Positions 16,297 through 25,820 are shown, counted from the stretch's first letter. The stretch: DNA of 47,545 nt from Bacteroidales bacterium (GCA_024400295.1 JAKSNA010000023.1:1-47545); one strand, 5' to 3'. Program-made: numbers and translations. Notes: generated from the letters alone by a model not told the origin.

Positions 16297-19200
16297 ATGA
16301 AAAGAGCTTTATTTTTTATCGTAATGTTCGGTTCTTTGTTTTTCGCAAAGGCCGCCTATCTTGAAAATGTGCCGATGACATTGACCCAGCCTGACGGCAC
16401 GAAATTGGAATGTTTCGCATCAGGCGATGAGTTTTATAACTATCTCCATGATGCACAAGGTTTCACAATCATCCAAGACCATGCAAACGGTTTTTATGTC
16501 TATGCCGACTTGAAGGAGGGCGAACTCGTGCCGACCGATCTGATTGCCGGACGTTCAAACCCGGCGGGCCGCCTGAAACCGTATCTGAGCATCTCGCCGG
16601 AGAAACGCATGGAGAGGCGTAAGGCCTGGGACGTGCCCGAACATCTGCGGAAGCCGGAGACCAAAAACAGGGATACAAACCACGGCACTCTGAACAACAT
16701 AGTGATTTTCATACGCTTCGCCGATGACACCGAATTCACAAACACCTTCAGCTCGGTGAACAACATGTTTAACGAAAATCAGTCAGAAGTGTCGATGCAG
16801 AGCTATTTCAAGGAAGCCTCGTACAATCAGATAAACATCCCGACCACGTTCTATCCGGCACCGATCGGAGAAAACATTGTTTCCTATCAGGACACTCAGA
16901 GCAGGAGCTATTTCCAGCCTTACGATGCGACGACGAACCCTGTCGGCTACAATGGTCATGATGAGCGGACCGAGAGAGAACACGCACTTTTGGAAAGAGC
17001 AGTAAATTATATCAACAACTACGATATGATTCCCGACGATTTGAACATTGATTACGACAATGACGGTCTTGTTGATAATGTGTGTTTTGTGGTGAGAGGT
17101 GATGTCGGCGCGTGGAGCAGTCTTTTGTGGCCGCATCAATGGGAGTTGTATAGCAGAGATGTGTACATAAACGGGAAAAAAGTTCATACGTTCAACTTCC
17201 AGTTGGCTGATGCCGTTCTTTATTTCAACACCTCTACCATGTGTCATGAGATGAACCACTCGTTGGGCGCGCCCGACCTGTACCATTACAGCTTTACCGG
17301 CCCGACACCCATCGACAAATGGGACCTGATGCAGAGCCAAACCACGCCTCCGCAGCACATGGGAGCGTACATGAAATATATGTATGGCAACTGGATTGAT
17401 GAAATCCCGGAGATAACAGAACCTGGCGTTTACACTCTGCACGACATCTCGTCAAGCACAAACAACTGCTATAAGATCGCGAGTCCTGAAAGCAATCAGT
17501 ATTATGTTTTGGAATACAGGAAAAAGAGTGTGGAGGCAGCGATTCCTGGCACGGGACTTCTCATCTACAGAATCAACACCGATGAAGAAGGGTACGGCAA
17601 CAGATATTGGGACGGGGTGACCAGATTCGACGAGGTCTATATTTTCCGTCCGGGCGGGACAACAACAGCAGACGGCTCAATTAACAGTGCATACTTCAGT
17701 GCTGAAAGCGGCCGCACCGCCTTCGACGCCTCAACAAATCCCAAGCCGTTTTTTATTGACGGGACGGTTGACAACAATCTGATGATTTCAGAGATCTCGG
17801 CGGCGGGAGAGACAATCTCCTTCAGGGTCGAATCCGCCTGTGACACGCCGGCCAACCTGACGGCTTCCCTGTCGGGCAATGAGGTGACATTGACATGGGA
17901 CGACGTCGAAGACATTGCAACATATTCCGTTTACCGAAATAATGCGCTCATTGACAACTCGGTGACGGTCACAAGTTTCACCGATCATCTGCCGACATAC
18001 GGAGCATATTCATACTGCGTGAAAAGCAACTGTCCGGGCGGCGGCAACTCGATGGCCTCCAACTCGGTCAGCGTGAGTTATGTTTATCCGGGCCCCGTCG
18101 TCTCTGACCTCACCGGCGATGTCAACGGAAACATTGTGACTTTGGAATGGGAAGAGCCGTCGAGCAAGTCGGGTGAATTGTGTTATGGAATTGTTGAATC
18201 GAGTTGTTATACAGCCGACTACAAATATTGGGCTCAGAAATATGAACCGTCAAAGCTCAACCAATGCGCCGGAATGGCGGTCAGTGGAGTCAGATTTTTC
18301 TCTGCTGCAGCTGGGGCTTACACGTTGAAAATATACAATGGCACGACTGTCTCACCAACTACATTGATAGCTTCAAAATCGGTCGATGCGAATGCGCAAC
18401 AGTGGACGGAAATAGTTCTCGACGAACCAACATACGTGAATTATCTTGAACCGTTGTTGATCACTTTGCACACCGAAGCCTCAAGCGCCATCGCCATGGT
18501 GGAATATAACAATGACGATTATGCTAACGCCATGCTTTTGTCAAATGACGAAGGAGCAACCTATTATTCTCCGAACTGGGACAATGACCAAAGGTTCTCC
18601 GCCTCTATTGTTGTTGGAATGACTGATGGCGATTATTCGTATAATATTTACAAAGACGGTGTCAAAATCGCCGAAGACCAATCTGGCTCAAGCTACAATT
18701 ACACCGAAAACGACAACGGCTTCCATGAATATCACGTTACGACAAACTATTTCGGGATGGAGTCGCAGCCGTCAAACTCGGTCTTTGTCCCCGCAGGAGC
18801 CACGAAGCAGTTCCTCGGAAATGTGGATGCCGACTGGTCGAACAATGCAAACTGGCTTGAAGGTTCAAAGCCGGCCGCCTCGGACGCCGTCTGGGTGAAA
18901 AATGACGTTGCCGTCGATGAAAATGCTGATGTTGATGGCATATACATTAATAAAGGTGTGACCGCCACGGTGAGTTCCGGAAATATTTTGAGGGTCGCAG
19001 ATGATGTGGAGAGCCTCTCTGAAAACGAATGGCTCACAGTCGAGTCGGATGCCGCCTTCATGAGCGACGCCGCCGGAGTGAACGGCACGGTGAAACGTCA
19101 ATTCACAGTGGACTCGAAAGACGAAATCGCAGGGAAATGGCATTTCATGTCATCGCCTGTGGCTGCAGCCCCTGTGTCTGACTTCGTCGGAAACGCCGTC

Positions 19201-20286
19201 GGGCAGAATTACGACCTGTATCTTTACAGCGAGCCGGATTACAACTGGTACAACGAAAAGGCTGACAGCCACGATGTAAATAACGAATTCTACACGACAA
19301 ACGGCATGAACTTCAAGCCTGGCCGCGGTTATCTCGCCTCATACGGCACCACGACCGAAATGGCGTTCAACGGCGTGTTTAACACGGGCGAGGTCGCAAT
19401 CCCCGTCACCGCCAGCTCATCGGTGCTGAGAGGCTTCAACCTCATCGGAAACCCGTACCCGTGCAGCATCGACTGGGAAGCAGAGGACGGGTGGAACCGT
19501 GATGCACTCGGAGACAACCCTTACATCTGGATCTACAATGATGACGTCCATCAATATGGCGTCTATCAACTCGGGAATGGAGGCGTAGGGACAAACGGCG
19601 CGACGAACATCATAGCCTCTTGCCAGGGCTTTTTCGTGAAGACTCTCAATAATGGAGACGTTGTCATCGACAATGGTGTCAAGACAACAGAAACCGGAAC
19701 ATTCCGCAAAGGAAACGATTCAAAATCAATAATCATCAAGGTGTCTGGCCAGAACGGAAGCGATGAGGTGATGATTCGCCCGACAGACGGTGTTTTAAAC
19801 AACGCCGAGAAACTTTTCAGCAGAAGCGAGACAGCGCCGTCGCTGTATCTCGAAATTGACGGCGAAAATTATTCAATAGTCAACGTAGGTGAAAATGAAA
19901 CAGTTACAATCCCGCTCGGGTTCGAGTGCGGCGCGATAGGGGAGTTCATCATCTCTTCAAATTCAGACGTTGAGCTTGTTGATGTCCTTACGGGAAATGT
20001 AACGGATTTGTCATCAGACAGTTATGAGTTTGTCGGCTCGATGGCCGATGGCAGCGACAGGTTTATGATAAGGATCGCAAACGGCCCGGAAAACGACGAG
20101 TTTGTGTATCAGAGCGGCGATGAACTCATTGTGAACAACATCGGACGTGTTCAAATCTTCGACTGCCTCGGCAGAGTGGTCGCCGATGAGTTCGTGTGTA
20201 ACGGGAAGATTAACATAAGTGCTTTGAACACAGGTGTTTATGTTGTCAGAATGGAAAACAGAAATCAGAAAATAGTGATCAGATAA
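16297..20286 (+). CDS. Secreted M6-like metalloprotease with T9SS sorting domain
   Basis: Encodes 1329 residues. After a signal peptide (MKRALFFIVMFGSLFFAKA) comes a propeptide-like region and a zinc protease domain with HEMNHSLGAPD (His317, Glu318, His321), the HExxHxxGxxD signature of the M6 immune inhibitor A-like group. Fibronectin III-like modules follow from about residue 515 (NLTASLSGNEVTLTWDDVEDIATYSVYRN) and about 600, the second apparently interrupted by a beta-rich domain of some 160 residues. The C-terminus (about 1260-1329) is a type A T9SS sorting domain ending GVYVVRMENRNQKIVIR. The protein should be exported by the type IX system and kept at the surface or released. TTG at 16255 is in frame but inside the previous gene; ATG 16297 begins the signal peptide. 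Confidence 0.9.
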   Translation: MKRALFFIVMFGSLFFAKAAYLENVPMTLTQPDGTKLECFASGDEFYNYLHDAQGFTIIQDHANGFYVYADLKEGELVPTDLIAGRSNPAGRLKPYLSISPEKRMERRKAWDVPEHLRKPETKNRDTNHGTLNNIVIFIRFADDTEFTNTFSSVNNMFNENQSEVSMQSYFKEASYNQINIPTTFYPAPIGENIVSYQDTQSRSYFQPYDATTNPVGYNGHDERTEREHALLERAVNYINNYDMIPDDLNIDYDNDGLVDNVCFVVRGDVGAWSSLLWPHQWELYSRDVYINGKKVHTFNFQLADAVLYFNTSTMCHEMNHSLGAPDLYHYSFTGPTPIDKWDLMQSQTTPPQHMGAYMKYMYGNWIDEIPEITEPGVYTLHDISSSTNNCYKIASPESNQYYVLEYRKKSVEAAIPGTGLLIYRINTDEEGYGNRYWDGVTRFDEVYIFRPGGTTTADGSINSAYFSAESGRTAFDASTNPKPFFIDGTVDNNLMISEISAAGETISFRVESACDTPANLTASLSGNEVTLTWDDVEDIATYSVYRNNALIDNSVTVTSFTDHLPTYGAYSYCVKSNCPGGGNSMASNSVSVSYVYPGPVVSDLTGDVNGNIVTLEWEEPSSKSGELCYGIVESSCYTADYKYWAQKYEPSKLNQCAGMAVSGVRFFSAAAGAYTLKIYNGTTVSPTTLIASKSVDANAQQWTEIVLDEPTYVNYLEPLLITLHTEASSAIAMVEYNNDDYANAMLLSNDEGATYYSPNWDNDQRFSASIVVGMTDGDYSYNIYKDGVKIAEDQSGSSYNYTENDNGFHEYHVTTNYFGMESQPSNSVFVPAGATKQFLGNVDADWSNNANWLEGSKPAASDAVWVKNDVAVDENADVDGIYINKGVTATVSSGNILRVADDVESLSENEWLTVESDAAFMSDAAGVNGTVKRQFTVDSKDEIAGKWHFMSSPVAAAPVSDFVGNAVGQNYDLYLYSEPDYNWYNEKADSHDVNNEFYTTNGMNFKPGRGYLASYGTTTEMAFNGVFNTGEVAIPVTASSSVLRGFNLIGNPYPCSIDWEAEDGWNRDALGDNPYIWIYNDDVHQYGVYQLGNGGVGTNGATNIIASCQGFFVKTLNNGDVVIDNGVKTTETGTFRKGNDSKSIIIKVSGQNGSDEVMIRPTDGVLNNAEKLFSRSETAPSLYLEIDGENYSIVNVGENETVTIPLGFECGAIGEFIISSNSDVELVDVLTGNVTDLSSDSYEFVGSMADGSDRFMIRIANGPENDEFVYQSGDELIVNNIGRVQIFDCLGRVVADEFVCNGKINISALNTGVYVVRMENRNQKIVIR

Positions 20287-20543
20287 TGAAATACCAATAC
20301 AGGACAGAAGGCACATGCAGTCAGGCGATTGAGTTTGAGATCGAAGACGGCATCTTGAGGAACGTGCAGTTTTACGGCGGGTGCAACGGCAACACGCAGG
20401 GTGTAGCCCGCCTCGTCGAGGGCATGAAAGCGGAAGATGTTGTCGCTCGCCTCGAAGGAATCCGTTGCGGCTTCAAGCCCACGTCGTGCCCCGACCAGCT
20501 CAGCCGCGCGATAAAGGCGGCACTGGAGAAAAAGGAGAATTAG
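20286..20543 (+). CDS. TSCPD domain protein (TIGR03905-type)
   Basis: Encodes 85 residues. The start overlaps the protease stop by one base (TAATG). Features are KYQYRTEGTCSQAIEFEIEDG, FYGGCNGNTQGVARLVEG and the closing TSCPDQL motif. The TSCPD module is also found at the end of some ribonucleotide reductases and may bind zinc through its cysteines; the stand-alone protein has no firm function. It is followed by queA after 4 bases. Confidence 0.88.
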   Translation: MKYQYRTEGTCSQAIEFEIEDGILRNVQFYGGCNGNTQGVARLVEGMKAEDVVARLEGIRCGFKPTSCPDQLSRAIKAALEKKEN

Positions 20544-20547
20544 CCAG

Positions 20548-21783
20548 ATGATTTCAGACGTTCAAAATATCAACATCGCGGAGTACGATTATCCGCTTCC
20601 CGACGGGAGAATTGCGAAATATCCTTTGGCCGAGAGAGACGCATCAAAGCTTTTGGTGCTGAAAAACAATGAGATACACGAAGACCGTTTCAGGAACATC
20701 GGCGGGTATCTGCCCGAGCGGTCGGTACTTGTCTTCAATGAGACGAAGGTGGTGCGTGCGCGTCTTCAGTTCGTGAAAGACTCCGGTGCCGCCGTCGAGG
20801 TGTTCTGCCTGGAGCCGATAACGGGCGACGGCGACTATCAGCTCGCGTTCTCCGCAGGCTCGCCCGTCGAGTGGCGCTGTCTCGTCGGCAACTCACGCCG
20901 CTGGAAAGACGGGCCGCTCACGATGCCGCTGAAAATCAAAGACAAAGACATCACTCTGGTCGCCGAGCGCATGGAGAAGACCGACGCTTATTCTGTGATA
21001 CGTTTCTCATGGAATCCGGCTGACATCAGCTTCGCGGAGGTGCTTGAAACGGCCGGTGAGATTCCGCTCCCGCCGTATCTTCACCGTGAGGCGGAGGCTG
21101 GCGACCGCGAACGCTACCAGACCGTGTTCGCGAAGTATGAAGGCTCCGTCGCCGCCCCCACAGCATCGTTGCATCTCACCAAACCGCTGATAGCCAAGCT
21201 GAAAGAACAAGGACACACCATCGAGGAAGTGACTCTTCACGTCGGAGCCGGCACTTTCCGCCCCGTCGCCACCGACACCATAGGCGAACACGAGATGCAC
21301 TCCGAGTCGATAATAGTGAAGAGACAATGTCTCGAAAACCTGCGCGACAACATCGACCGCACGATAATTCCTGTCGGCACGACATCGATGCGCACCATCG
21401 AGTCGGTCTATTGGATTGGCGTGATGCTTCTCGAACAAGGCTTTGGGGAACGCAACATCCATGTGAACCAATGGTTTCCGTATCAGAAGAGAGAAACTCT
21501 GCCGACAGCGAAGGAGTCGCTCGACGCAATCTTGAAATATCTCGACATTCACCACCTCGACGCGCTTCATGCCACGACCGCCCTGATGATCGCGCCGTCG
21601 TGCCCGATAAGAATCACCAAGGCGTTGATTACCAACTTCCATCAGCCGAAGAGCACCTTGCTGCTATTAGTGTCGGCACTCATCGGCGACCGCTGGAAAG
21701 AAGCGTACCGCTACGCCCTCGACCACGACTTCAGGTTCCTGAGCTACGGCGACAGCTGCCTGTTTGTACCCAAACCTTTTTAA
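20548..21783 (+). CDS. queA: S-adenosylmethionine:tRNA ribosyltransferase-isomerase
   Basis: Encodes 411 residues. QueA moves the ribosyl part of S-adenosylmethionine to 7-aminomethyl-7-deazaguanine in tRNA to make epoxyqueuosine. Family blocks are clear: YPLAERDASKLLVL, LVFNETKVVRARL, YQTVFAKYEGSVAAPTASLHLT, LHVGAGTFRPV, and the C-terminal LITNFHQPKSTLLLLVSALIG. The final codons (KPF, stop) are already part of the AACCAAAACC-type repeat that begins the flank of AAA/PD-(D/E)XK copy 2, so the 3' end of the gene may have been rewritten by the repeat. Confidence 0.96.
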   Translation: MISDVQNINIAEYDYPLPDGRIAKYPLAERDASKLLVLKNNEIHEDRFRNIGGYLPERSVLVFNETKVVRARLQFVKDSGAAVEVFCLEPITGDGDYQLAFSAGSPVEWRCLVGNSRRWKDGPLTMPLKIKDKDITLVAERMEKTDAYSVIRFSWNPADISFAEVLETAGEIPLPPYLHREAEAGDRERYQTVFAKYEGSVAAPTASLHLTKPLIAKLKEQGHTIEEVTLHVGAGTFRPVATDTIGEHEMHSESIIVKRQCLENLRDNIDRTIIPVGTTSMRTIESVYWIGVMLLEQGFGERNIHVNQWFPYQKRETLPTAKESLDAILKYLDIHHLDALHATTALMIAPSCPIRITKALITNFHQPKSTLLLLVSALIGDRWKEAYRYALDHDFRFLSYGDSCLFVPKPF

Positions 21784-21898
21784 CCAAAACCCAAACCAAA
21801 ACTCCACCCTCAACTCTCCAAACTTAAAACTCTTTTAACTTTACTCTTTACTCTTTTAACTGAAAAAACTCCACTCTCAACTCTCCAAACTCCAAACT
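21777..21898 (+). repeat. Shared upstream flank of AAA/PD-(D/E)XK copy 2
   Basis: Begins within the last queA codons with TTTTTAACCAAAACCC and runs through pyrimidine-rich units of ACTCTCAACTCTCC and CTTTTAACT. The last 43 bases (21856-21898) are identical to 5694-5736 upstream of copy 1, and the start resembles 5381-5420. Confidence 0.85.
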
Positions 21899-21936
21899 AA
21901 AAACTAAAGACTTTATGAACTTTACAAACTTTTTAC

Positions 21937-21944
21937 TATTTTTG
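21937..21944 (+). promoter_or_regulatory. -7 box TATTTTTG of AAA/PD-(D/E)XK copy 2
   Basis: TATTTTTG followed by CAGCCG, in the 25-base block (21926-21950) identical to that of copy 1; ATG is 22 bases downstream. Confidence 0.7.
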
Positions 21945-21966
21945 CAGCCGAAAAAAACATCACGTT

Positions 21967-23517
21967 ATGAAGTACCCGATAGGAACCCAGACATTCAAGA
22001 CCCTCATCGAAGAAGGCATGGTCTATGTAGATAAGACCGACCTCGTTTATCAACTTGCGCAGAAACGCATCTGCTTCTTCTGCCGCCCGCGGCGTTTCGG
22101 AAAATCATTACTCATTTCAACACTTGATAGTTATTTCAAAGGAGAGAAAGACTTGTTCAAAGGATTGAAAATCGAAGGGTTAGAGAATGAATGGAAGCAA
22201 TATCCGGTGTTCAGGATAGACTTCTCACAAGGCAATTTCAAGGATTCGGATTATATCGCTAATGTCATGGGCAATTATCTTGACAAATGGGAGGCTGAAT
22301 ATGGAGTTGTCAGCAAATACACCGAGATAGGCGTCCGCTTCTACAACGTCATCGCTGCGGCCCACGAGAAGACCGGCCAAAAAGCCGTGATTCTTGTTGA
22401 CGAATACGACAAGCCGATGCTCGATGTGCTTATGGAACCGCAGGAGCAGATGAACCGCGATGCGCTGAAAGAGATATACAGCACGTTCAAGAAGGCCGAC
22501 GAGCACATTCGCTTTGTGCTGCTCACCGGCGTGACGAAATTCTCGCAGGTGAGCGTTTTCAGCGGCTTCAACCAGCCGGAGGACATCAGCATGAAGAGCG
22601 AGTTCGACGCGCTGTGCGGCATCACGAAAGACGAACTCACTGCATATTTCGATGACGAAATTAAGGCGATGGCCAAGGAACTCGGATATTCCAAGGAGGA
22701 GATGTATCTTCGTCTCAAGAGACAATACGATGGCTACCATTTCTCCGAAAAGATGCTCGACATCTTCAATCCGTACAGTGTGCTGAATGCGCTGAATGAC
22801 AGAAAATTAGATGAATACTGGTTTGCGACAGGCACTCCGACTTATCTCGTAAAACTCATCGACAGGCACAAGACCAACATCAAGGACATCCTGAGCCGAC
22901 AGTATGCGAAGAAATATTTCATTGACTACAAGGCCGACACCGAAGACCCGTTGGCGATGATATACCAGAGCGGCTACCTCACGATAAAAGGATACGACAG
23001 GGAGGATTTCACTTACACCCTCGATTTCCCGAACAACGAGGTGTGTAACGGCTTCATCGACCTCCTGGCCAACGACTATTTCCACCAGAACGGAGAGACG
23101 TTTTCGTGCGTTCTGTCAATCAACAAGATGCTGAAGCAATGCCGCCTCGATGACCTGCGCGACACACTGACGGGCTTCTTCGCCTCAATACCTTACAACG
23201 CCAACTATCAGGAACGCGCGTGGAGCTACGAGAGCCACTACCATTACACTTTATATTTGATATTCAGACTGTTGTCTTGCTATACGACTTTAACTGAAAA
23301 AGCAAACTCGCGCGGCCGCGCCGACATCATCGTTGAGACAAACGATTATGTTTACATTTTTGAATTTAAGCTTGACGGCACAGCCGCCGAAGCGTTGAAG
23401 CAGATTGACGACAAAGGCTACGCCGAGCCTTACGCGGCGGATTCGAGGAAGCTGTTCAAGATAGGAGTCGCGTTCTCTTCCGAGAAACGGAACATCGCGG
23501 AGTGGGAGGTGGTTTGA
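21967..23517 (+). CDS. AAA-ATPase-like / PD-(D/E)XK nuclease-like protein, copy 2
   Basis: Encodes 516 residues, collinear with copy 1 at 5776-7332 and clearly paralogous. It keeps the P-loop RPRRFGKS, the Walker B strand VILVDEYDKP and the nuclease core RADIIVETNDYVYIFEFKLDG. The two proteins differ most at about residues 80-130 and around 345-400 and are nearly identical at the C-terminus. The 122 bases 22540-22661 equal copy 1 exactly. The downstream flank also repeats that of copy 1 (GTGGAGTTAAAAGAGTAAAG and a degraded GGCTGG hairpin). Function is unknown. Both copies appear intact. Confidence 0.9.
   Translation: MKYPIGTQTFKTLIEEGMVYVDKTDLVYQLAQKRICFFCRPRRFGKSLLISTLDSYFKGEKDLFKGLKIEGLENEWKQYPVFRIDFSQGNFKDSDYIANVMGNYLDKWEAEYGVVSKYTEIGVRFYNVIAAAHEKTGQKAVILVDEYDKPMLDVLMEPQEQMNRDALKEIYSTFKKADEHIRFVLLTGVTKFSQVSVFSGFNQPEDISMKSEFDALCGITKDELTAYFDDEIKAMAKELGYSKEEMYLRLKRQYDGYHFSEKMLDIFNPYSVLNALNDRKLDEYWFATGTPTYLVKLIDRHKTNIKDILSRQYAKKYFIDYKADTEDPLAMIYQSGYLTIKGYDREDFTYTLDFPNNEVCNGFIDLLANDYFHQNGETFSCVLSINKMLKQCRLDDLRDTLTGFFASIPYNANYQERAWSYESHYHYTLYLIFRLLSCYTTLTEKANSRGRADIIVETNDYVYIFEFKLDGTAAEALKQIDDKGYAEPYAADSRKLFKIGVAFSSEKRNIAEWEVV
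22540..22661 (+). repeat. 122-base tract identical to AAA/PD-(D/E)XK copy 1
   Basis: Partner of 6349-6470; perfect identity inside otherwise diverged paralogues. Confidence 0.9.
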
Positions 23518-23650
23518 GTTTGAAGTTTGGAGAGTTGAGAGTGGAGTTAAAAGAGTAAAGAGTAGGGAGTAGAGTTAAAAGTGGCTGGCGCACAACACAG
23601 CCTCGTTATTCGTGCAATTCGTGCAATTCGTGAAGATTGGTGGTGAAGAT

Positions 23651-23695
23651 TTTTCAAGCGAAAAGAAGAACATCGACGAGTGGGAGGTGGTTTAG
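23651..23695 (+). pseudogene. Remnant of the 3' end of a third AAA/PD-(D/E)XK gene
   Basis: The last 15 codons of the family reappear here as FSSEKKNIDEWEVV plus a stop, about 130 bases beyond the stop of copy 2. It matches the end of copy 1 at about 39 of 45 bases and shares the EWEVV end with copy 2. The sequence immediately before it is the spacer with ATTCGTGCA repeats, not family coding sequence. It is best read as the scar of an older copy lost by recombination or displaced by insertion of copy 2. Confidence 0.8.
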
Positions 23696-23728
23696 TTAGG
23701 AGACTGATGACCAAAAGATGACAATATC

Positions 23729-24976
23729 TTATTTCTCCTCTTGTCCTTTGTAAATCAGCAGGCTCGCACTGTCTCTTTGGAAGACCTCGTTGGCTATTTC
23801 GAGCAAGTCTTCAGATGTTATTTTTTCGAGTTTGGCTATTGTCTCGGGCAGCGTCTCGATGTGTTCTTCGAAGAATCCGGCGCGTACGATGCTGAGAAGG
23901 TCGTTCATCCCCGACTCGTTGCTCAACGCCACCTGTCCGACAAGTTGTTTCTTGGCGTTCGAGAGTTGCAGTGTGCCGAGTCGCTGTGTCATGAGTTTGT
24001 TCAGTTCTTTGAACACCAGTTCGATTGATTTCTCTTGCGAATGTGGGTCAACGCCCATGTAGATGGTGTAGTTGCCGGTGTCGGAATAGGCGTTGTATTG
24101 TGATTCGATGGTGTAGGCGAAGCCGTATTTCTCGCGGATGTTGAGGTTGAGGCGTGTGTTCATGCCAGGGCCGCCGAGGATGTTGTTCAGGAGGATGAGT
24201 TTCAGTTTGCGGTCATCGTTGTAAGGGTAGGCGAGGCCTCCGATGATGACGTGTGTGAGGTGGCTGGTGCGTTCTTCCACCTGCGTGATGGCGGGCAGCG
24301 TGACGAATGGTGTCCTGCTGAATGGCACAGCCTGTCCCTGACAGCTGGCGAAGCATTTCTCTGCCATCCGCTTGAAGTCCTTGAAGCTGACGTCGCCGAT
24401 GCAGGCTATTATCATGCGGTCGGGCGCGTAGTGTGACTTATGGAAACGCACTATGTCGTCGCGCGTGTAGTTGCTCACGAGGTCGATGGTGCCGAGGATG
24501 TTGCGTCCGAGCTGATGTCCTCTGTAGAGCATGTTCTCGAACTCATCGAAGATCTCGTCGGCGGGTGTGTCGCGGTATGAGTTTATCTCGTCGAGGATGA
24601 CTTCTTTTTCTTTCTCCATCTCGTTTTCCGGAAAGGTGCTGTTGAAGATGACGTCAGCGAAGAGGTCCATTGCCTTGTTGAGGTGTTCCTTGAGGAAGGA
24701 GGCGTGTATGCATGTCTCCTCCTTGGTGGTGAAGGCGTTGAGGTCGCCGCCGACGTTCTCGAGGCAGCTGAGGATATGATATGCCTTGCGGCGTCTGGTG
24801 CCTTTGAAAACGAGGTGTTCGATGAAATGCGCGAGTCCGTTCTCGTCAGACGTCTCATCGCGCATCCCGGCGTTGACCATCAGCGCTAAATGCGACACTT
24901 CACCGGCGCGCCGCCGGTGAAGTATCTTTATTCCGTTTGGTAATGTCGCTTGTGAAATGAAAGTTTCGTCAGACAT
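23729..24976 (-). CDS. M16-family zinc peptidase (processing-peptidase-like)
   Basis: Encodes 415 residues. The inverted zinc motif HFIEH (His50, Glu53, His54) and the following GGDLNAFTTKEETCIHASFL region with the third ligand define the M16B group. Length fits one N-terminal catalytic and one C-terminal inactive domain, as in bacterial homologues of mitochondrial processing peptidase. No signal peptide is visible, so it is probably cytoplasmic. It is the second gene of an operon after a lipoprotein gene (11 bases apart). Confidence 0.92.
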   Translation of the reverse strand: MSDETFISQATLPNGIKILHRRRAGEVSHLALMVNAGMRDETSDENGLAHFIEHLVFKGTRRRKAYHILSCLENVGGDLNAFTTKEETCIHASFLKEHLNKAMDLFADVIFNSTFPENEMEKEKEVILDEINSYRDTPADEIFDEFENMLYRGHQLGRNILGTIDLVSNYTRDDIVRFHKSHYAPDRMIIACIGDVSFKDFKRMAEKCFASCQGQAVPFSRTPFVTLPAITQVEERTSHLTHVIIGGLAYPYNDDRKLKLILLNNILGGPGMNTRLNLNIREKYGFAYTIESQYNAYSDTGNYTIYMGVDPHSQEKSIELVFKELNKLMTQRLGTLQLSNAKKQLVGQVALSNESGMNDLLSIVRAGFFEEHIETLPETIAKLEKITSEDLLEIANEVFQRDSASLLIYKGQEEK

Positions 24977-24987
24977 TTCTGTTTCTG

Positions 24988-25704
24988 TTATTTCAGGAAG
25001 GAGTCAGCCTGTCCGTGGGGTGTCACAAGGGCTTTCTTGCCCATCCAGTTATTGTTTTCGGCCATGCCGTCGAAGTCGCCGAGGATGCGGAAGCTGTTCT
25101 TCTCATAAAATTCTTCATCGCCATCGTTCTCGACCATGATGACAGCTACCTTGAAGTCCTTGAGGCCTTCCGGTGTCAGCGTGCCGCTGAAGATGGTCGA
25201 TTGCTTGAGATAGATCCCGTTCGGGTAGCCCTCATTAACGTAGAAACAGCAGAAGTTATCGCCCTCTCCCGTGATCTTCATCTTGCTGACGTGTTCTTCA
25301 ATCCATCTCCCATTATCCGTATCCCACTGCTTGCCGTAGAAATCCATGCCGGTGGCCTCTGAAAACGTGAATGCTACGTAACGGTCGCTGTAGAACACCG
25401 TCGAGTCATCTGGGTCGTATGACTGGTTGTATGATTCGTACAGCAGGGCGTGAGGCTGTGACAGGTACTGCCCGCTGATGTCGGGAGGTGTGTTGCCACT
25501 GTGTATGTTGATTCTTGATGACACTTCCCCGTAAATCTCTCTCGGCAGGATGCTTGCAGGAATGGAGTCAACAATCGTGATTATCGGGTCCGGTGCTGGG
25601 GTTGGGGTTGGATTTGGGTCTTTCTTGCATGATGTCATTGACAAACCGAACAATAACGCCGCCATGAATGTAGAGGCGACAATGTGTAAAATATTCTTCC
25701 TCAT
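24988..25704 (-). CDS. Lipoprotein of unknown function
   Basis: Encodes 238 residues. The signal (MRKNILHIVASTFMAALLFG) ends in SMTSC, the lipobox, followed by a proline-rich tether (KKDPNPTPTPAPDP) that would hold the body away from the membrane. The remainder is a mixed beta domain with many aromatics and acidic residues; no family is recognised. The frame continues upstream to 25782, but the -7 box at 25729-25722 lies in between, so ATG 25704 is used. It is cotranscribed with the M16 peptidase gene. Confidence 0.82.
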   Translation of the reverse strand: MRKNILHIVASTFMAALLFGLSMTSCKKDPNPTPTPAPDPIITIVDSIPASILPREIYGEVSSRINIHSGNTPPDISGQYLSQPHALLYESYNQSYDPDDSTVFYSDRYVAFTFSEATGMDFYGKQWDTDNGRWIEEHVSKMKITGEGDNFCCFYVNEGYPNGIYLKQSTIFSGTLTPEGLKDFKVAVIMVENDGDEEFYEKNSFRILGDFDGMAENNNWMGKKALVTPHGQADSFLK

Positions 25705-25721
25705 GATTTTTATTTTTGGTG

Positions 25722-25729
25722 CAAAAATA
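25722..25729 (-). promoter_or_regulatory. -7 box TATTTTTG for the lipoprotein/M16 operon
   Basis: TATTTTTG followed by CACC on the minus strand, 17 bases before ATG 25704. A possible -33 (TTTATG) lies 19 bases upstream. It decides the start codon. Confidence 0.65.
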
Positions 25730-25791
25730 CTAATAATTTCCCAAGTGCATAAATATTTCCAAAAAAAAATCTCGCATTGCAAAAGGTTTCT

Positions 25792-25799
25792 TATCTTTG
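25792..25799 (+). promoter_or_regulatory. -7 box TATCTTTG for the OMP/waaA operon
   Basis: TATCTTTG followed by CAGG, 21 bases before ATG 25821. It is divergent from the lipoprotein promoter. Confidence 0.65.
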
Positions 25800-25820
25800 C
25801 AGGAATTTTAAAAGGTCAAA

